Assembly: GCA_903892365.1 (NCBI GenBank)
Contig: CAITIF010000591.1
Location: forward strand, 1-7,692
Origin: an uncultured Pirellula sp.
GTDB lineage: Bacteria > Planctomycetota > Planctomycetia > Pirellulales > Pirellulaceae
Length of the DNA stretch: 7,692 nt
Reading direction: 5' to 3'
Of the stretch, positions 6,739 to 7,692 are shown one piece after another; position 1 is the stretch's first letter, and the number at the start of each line of letters is the position of its first letter. The translations under genes and the position numbers were made by a program. Under the pieces are notes generated by a model, which made no database searches, was not told the DNA's origin, and saw only the letters and a list, made by a program, of their open reading frames with translations.

Positions 6739-7692
6739 ATGAATACCGCCATATCAGATACTAATTTTTCATTGACTGCGACCGTTGCAAGTCAAAGAGC
6801 GGGTGATTTCCAATCGTCGTTAGAACTCGATTCAGCTCCCTTGCGCCCATTAAAAACGCTGTTCGTGATCAGCAGCCTAGCAGTAGGCGGGGCGGAAACG
6901 CTCTTGGTGAACACCTTCCGGAATTTCCGAAAGACCCATGTCATTCCGTCGGTTGCGTGTCTCAAGAAGAAAGGTCTGCTGGGCGAGGCGATTGAAAGTG
7001 AATTCGAAGTTACTGAAAATTGGCTAACGAATCGATTCGATCTTCGAGTGTTGCCAAAGCTTACACAATACATTCGACGCCAAAAATTGGATGCCGTTAT
7101 CACGGTTGGCGCTGGCGATAAAATGTTCTGGGGGCGACTTTGCGCTCGACTTGCTTCCGTGCCCGTGATCTGCAGCGCTGTGCATTCTACAGGTTGGCCC
7201 GATGTCATCGGCAAATTGAATCGGTCATTGACCCCAATCACCGATGCCTATATCGGTGTCGCAAAATCTCATGGCAAGTTCTTGATGGAATATGAACGCT
7301 TCCCTGCGAAGAAAGTTGTCGTGATTCCTAACGGCGTAGATACTGATCGGTTCTGCCCAAACGTCCAGTCAAAACGAGAGGTTCGAGAGGAGCTCGGGTT
7401 GAGTCTACGAGCGCCATTAATTGGAATTGTGGCATCGCTTCGTCATGAAAAAAATCACGCTTTGTTCGTTCAAGCCGCACGCCAAGTCGTGGATGCCATT
7501 CCCGAGGCTCAATTCATTATCATTGGTGAGGGGCCTGAACGCCAAAATATTCAGTCGACTATCGAATCGCTTAACCTTGCCAAGCATGTTCGACTGCTAG
7601 GAAATCGATTCGACACCCAGCGTCTTCTCGCCGCGCTCAACGTGTTTGTTTTAACTAGCCACACGGAGGCAAGCCCCGTTTCTATTCTCGAA
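6739..7692 (+). CDS. GT4-family (GT-B fold) glycosyltransferase, 3'-truncated
   Basis: The frame starts with ATG at 6739 and stays open for 318 codons to the window end; members usually have about 370-420 residues. It should move a sugar from a nucleotide-sugar donor to a growing lipid-linked glycan at the cytoplasmic face. After a poorly conserved 37-residue leader, the N-terminal Rossmann domain opens with TLFVISSLAVGGAETLL (40-56), which contains the acceptor-side glycine loop. IPNGVDTDRF (196-205) marks the linker. The C-terminal donor domain has VASLRHEKNH (Arg235 and Lys238 in the nucleotide-sugar phosphate site), IIGEGPER (261-268) and the E-x7-E motif from Glu310 to Glu318, where the window stops. 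Only a weak ribosome site (ACAGG) precedes the start. The 21-bp gap from the deacetylase implies co-transcription. Donor and linkage cannot be told from sequence. Confidence 0.9.
   Translation, partial: MNTAISDTNFSLTATVASQRAGDFQSSLELDSAPLRPLKTLFVISSLAVGGAETLLVNTFRNFRKTHVIPSVACLKKKGLLGEAIESEFEVTENWLTNRFDLRVLPKLTQYIRRQKLDAVITVGAGDKMFWGRLCARLASVPVICSAVHSTGWPDVIGKLNRSLTPITDAYIGVAKSHGKFLMEYERFPAKKVVVIPNGVDTDRFCPNVQSKREVREELGLSLRAPLIGIVASLRHEKNHALFVQAARQVVDAIPEAQFIIIGEGPERQNIQSTIESLNLAKHVRLLGNRFDTQRLLAALNVFVLTSHTEASPVSILE

Noticed and set aside
6792..7241. 149-residue minus-strand open frame opposite the glycosyltransferase
   Set aside because: The plus-strand frame has an ordered set of GT4 motifs. 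The antisense frame has none and no promoter or ribosome site.
4073..7692. Exosortase / PEP-CTERM sorting locus
   Set aside because: The gene types would fit, but no exosortase or PEP-CTERM tail is visible in the window.

Overview
The window looks like chromosomal DNA of a planctomycete, most likely a Pirellulales/Rhodopirellula-type marine bacterium. This rests on mid-range GC, sparse Shine-Dalgarno sequences, and a secreted S9 peptidase that carries a von Hippel-Lindau (VHL) beta-like domain, an architecture I associate with planctomycetes from memory. No rRNA, tRNA, CRISPR array or mobile element is visible. Five protein genes fill almost all of the window, and two of them run off its ends.

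Left half (1-4071): a divergent pair shares a 181-bp intergenic region. Leftward runs an NADP-type aldehyde dehydrogenase of the alpha-ketoglutarate semialdehyde (2,5-dioxovalerate) dehydrogenase family, lacking only its C-terminal end. Rightward, behind a near-consensus sigma70-like promoter, runs an 808-residue exported S9/DPP-IV-type prolyl peptidase. Between its signal peptide and beta-propeller sits a segment that aligns with the beta domain of human pVHL. It keeps most of the residues that pVHL uses to grip hydroxyproline. Alpha-ketoglutarate semialdehyde dehydrogenase is the last enzyme of bacterial trans-4-hydroxyproline breakdown. The pair therefore suggests a system that captures and cuts hydroxyproline-rich (collagen- or extensin-like) peptides outside the cytoplasm and oxidises the imino acid to 2-oxoglutarate inside. 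This is an inference, but a specific and testable one.

Right half (4073-7692): surface or extracellular polysaccharide genes. A leftward O-antigen ligase/polymerase-like membrane protein ends one base from the end of the peptidase gene. Across a 293-bp intergenic region holding two short tandem repeats, a NodB-type polysaccharide deacetylase and a GT4 glycosyltransferase run rightward as a probable operon with a 21-bp gap. The glycosyltransferase is cut by the window end. Together they look like part of an exopolysaccharide or O-antigen assembly locus: sugar transfer, deacetylation and chain polymerisation or ligation.
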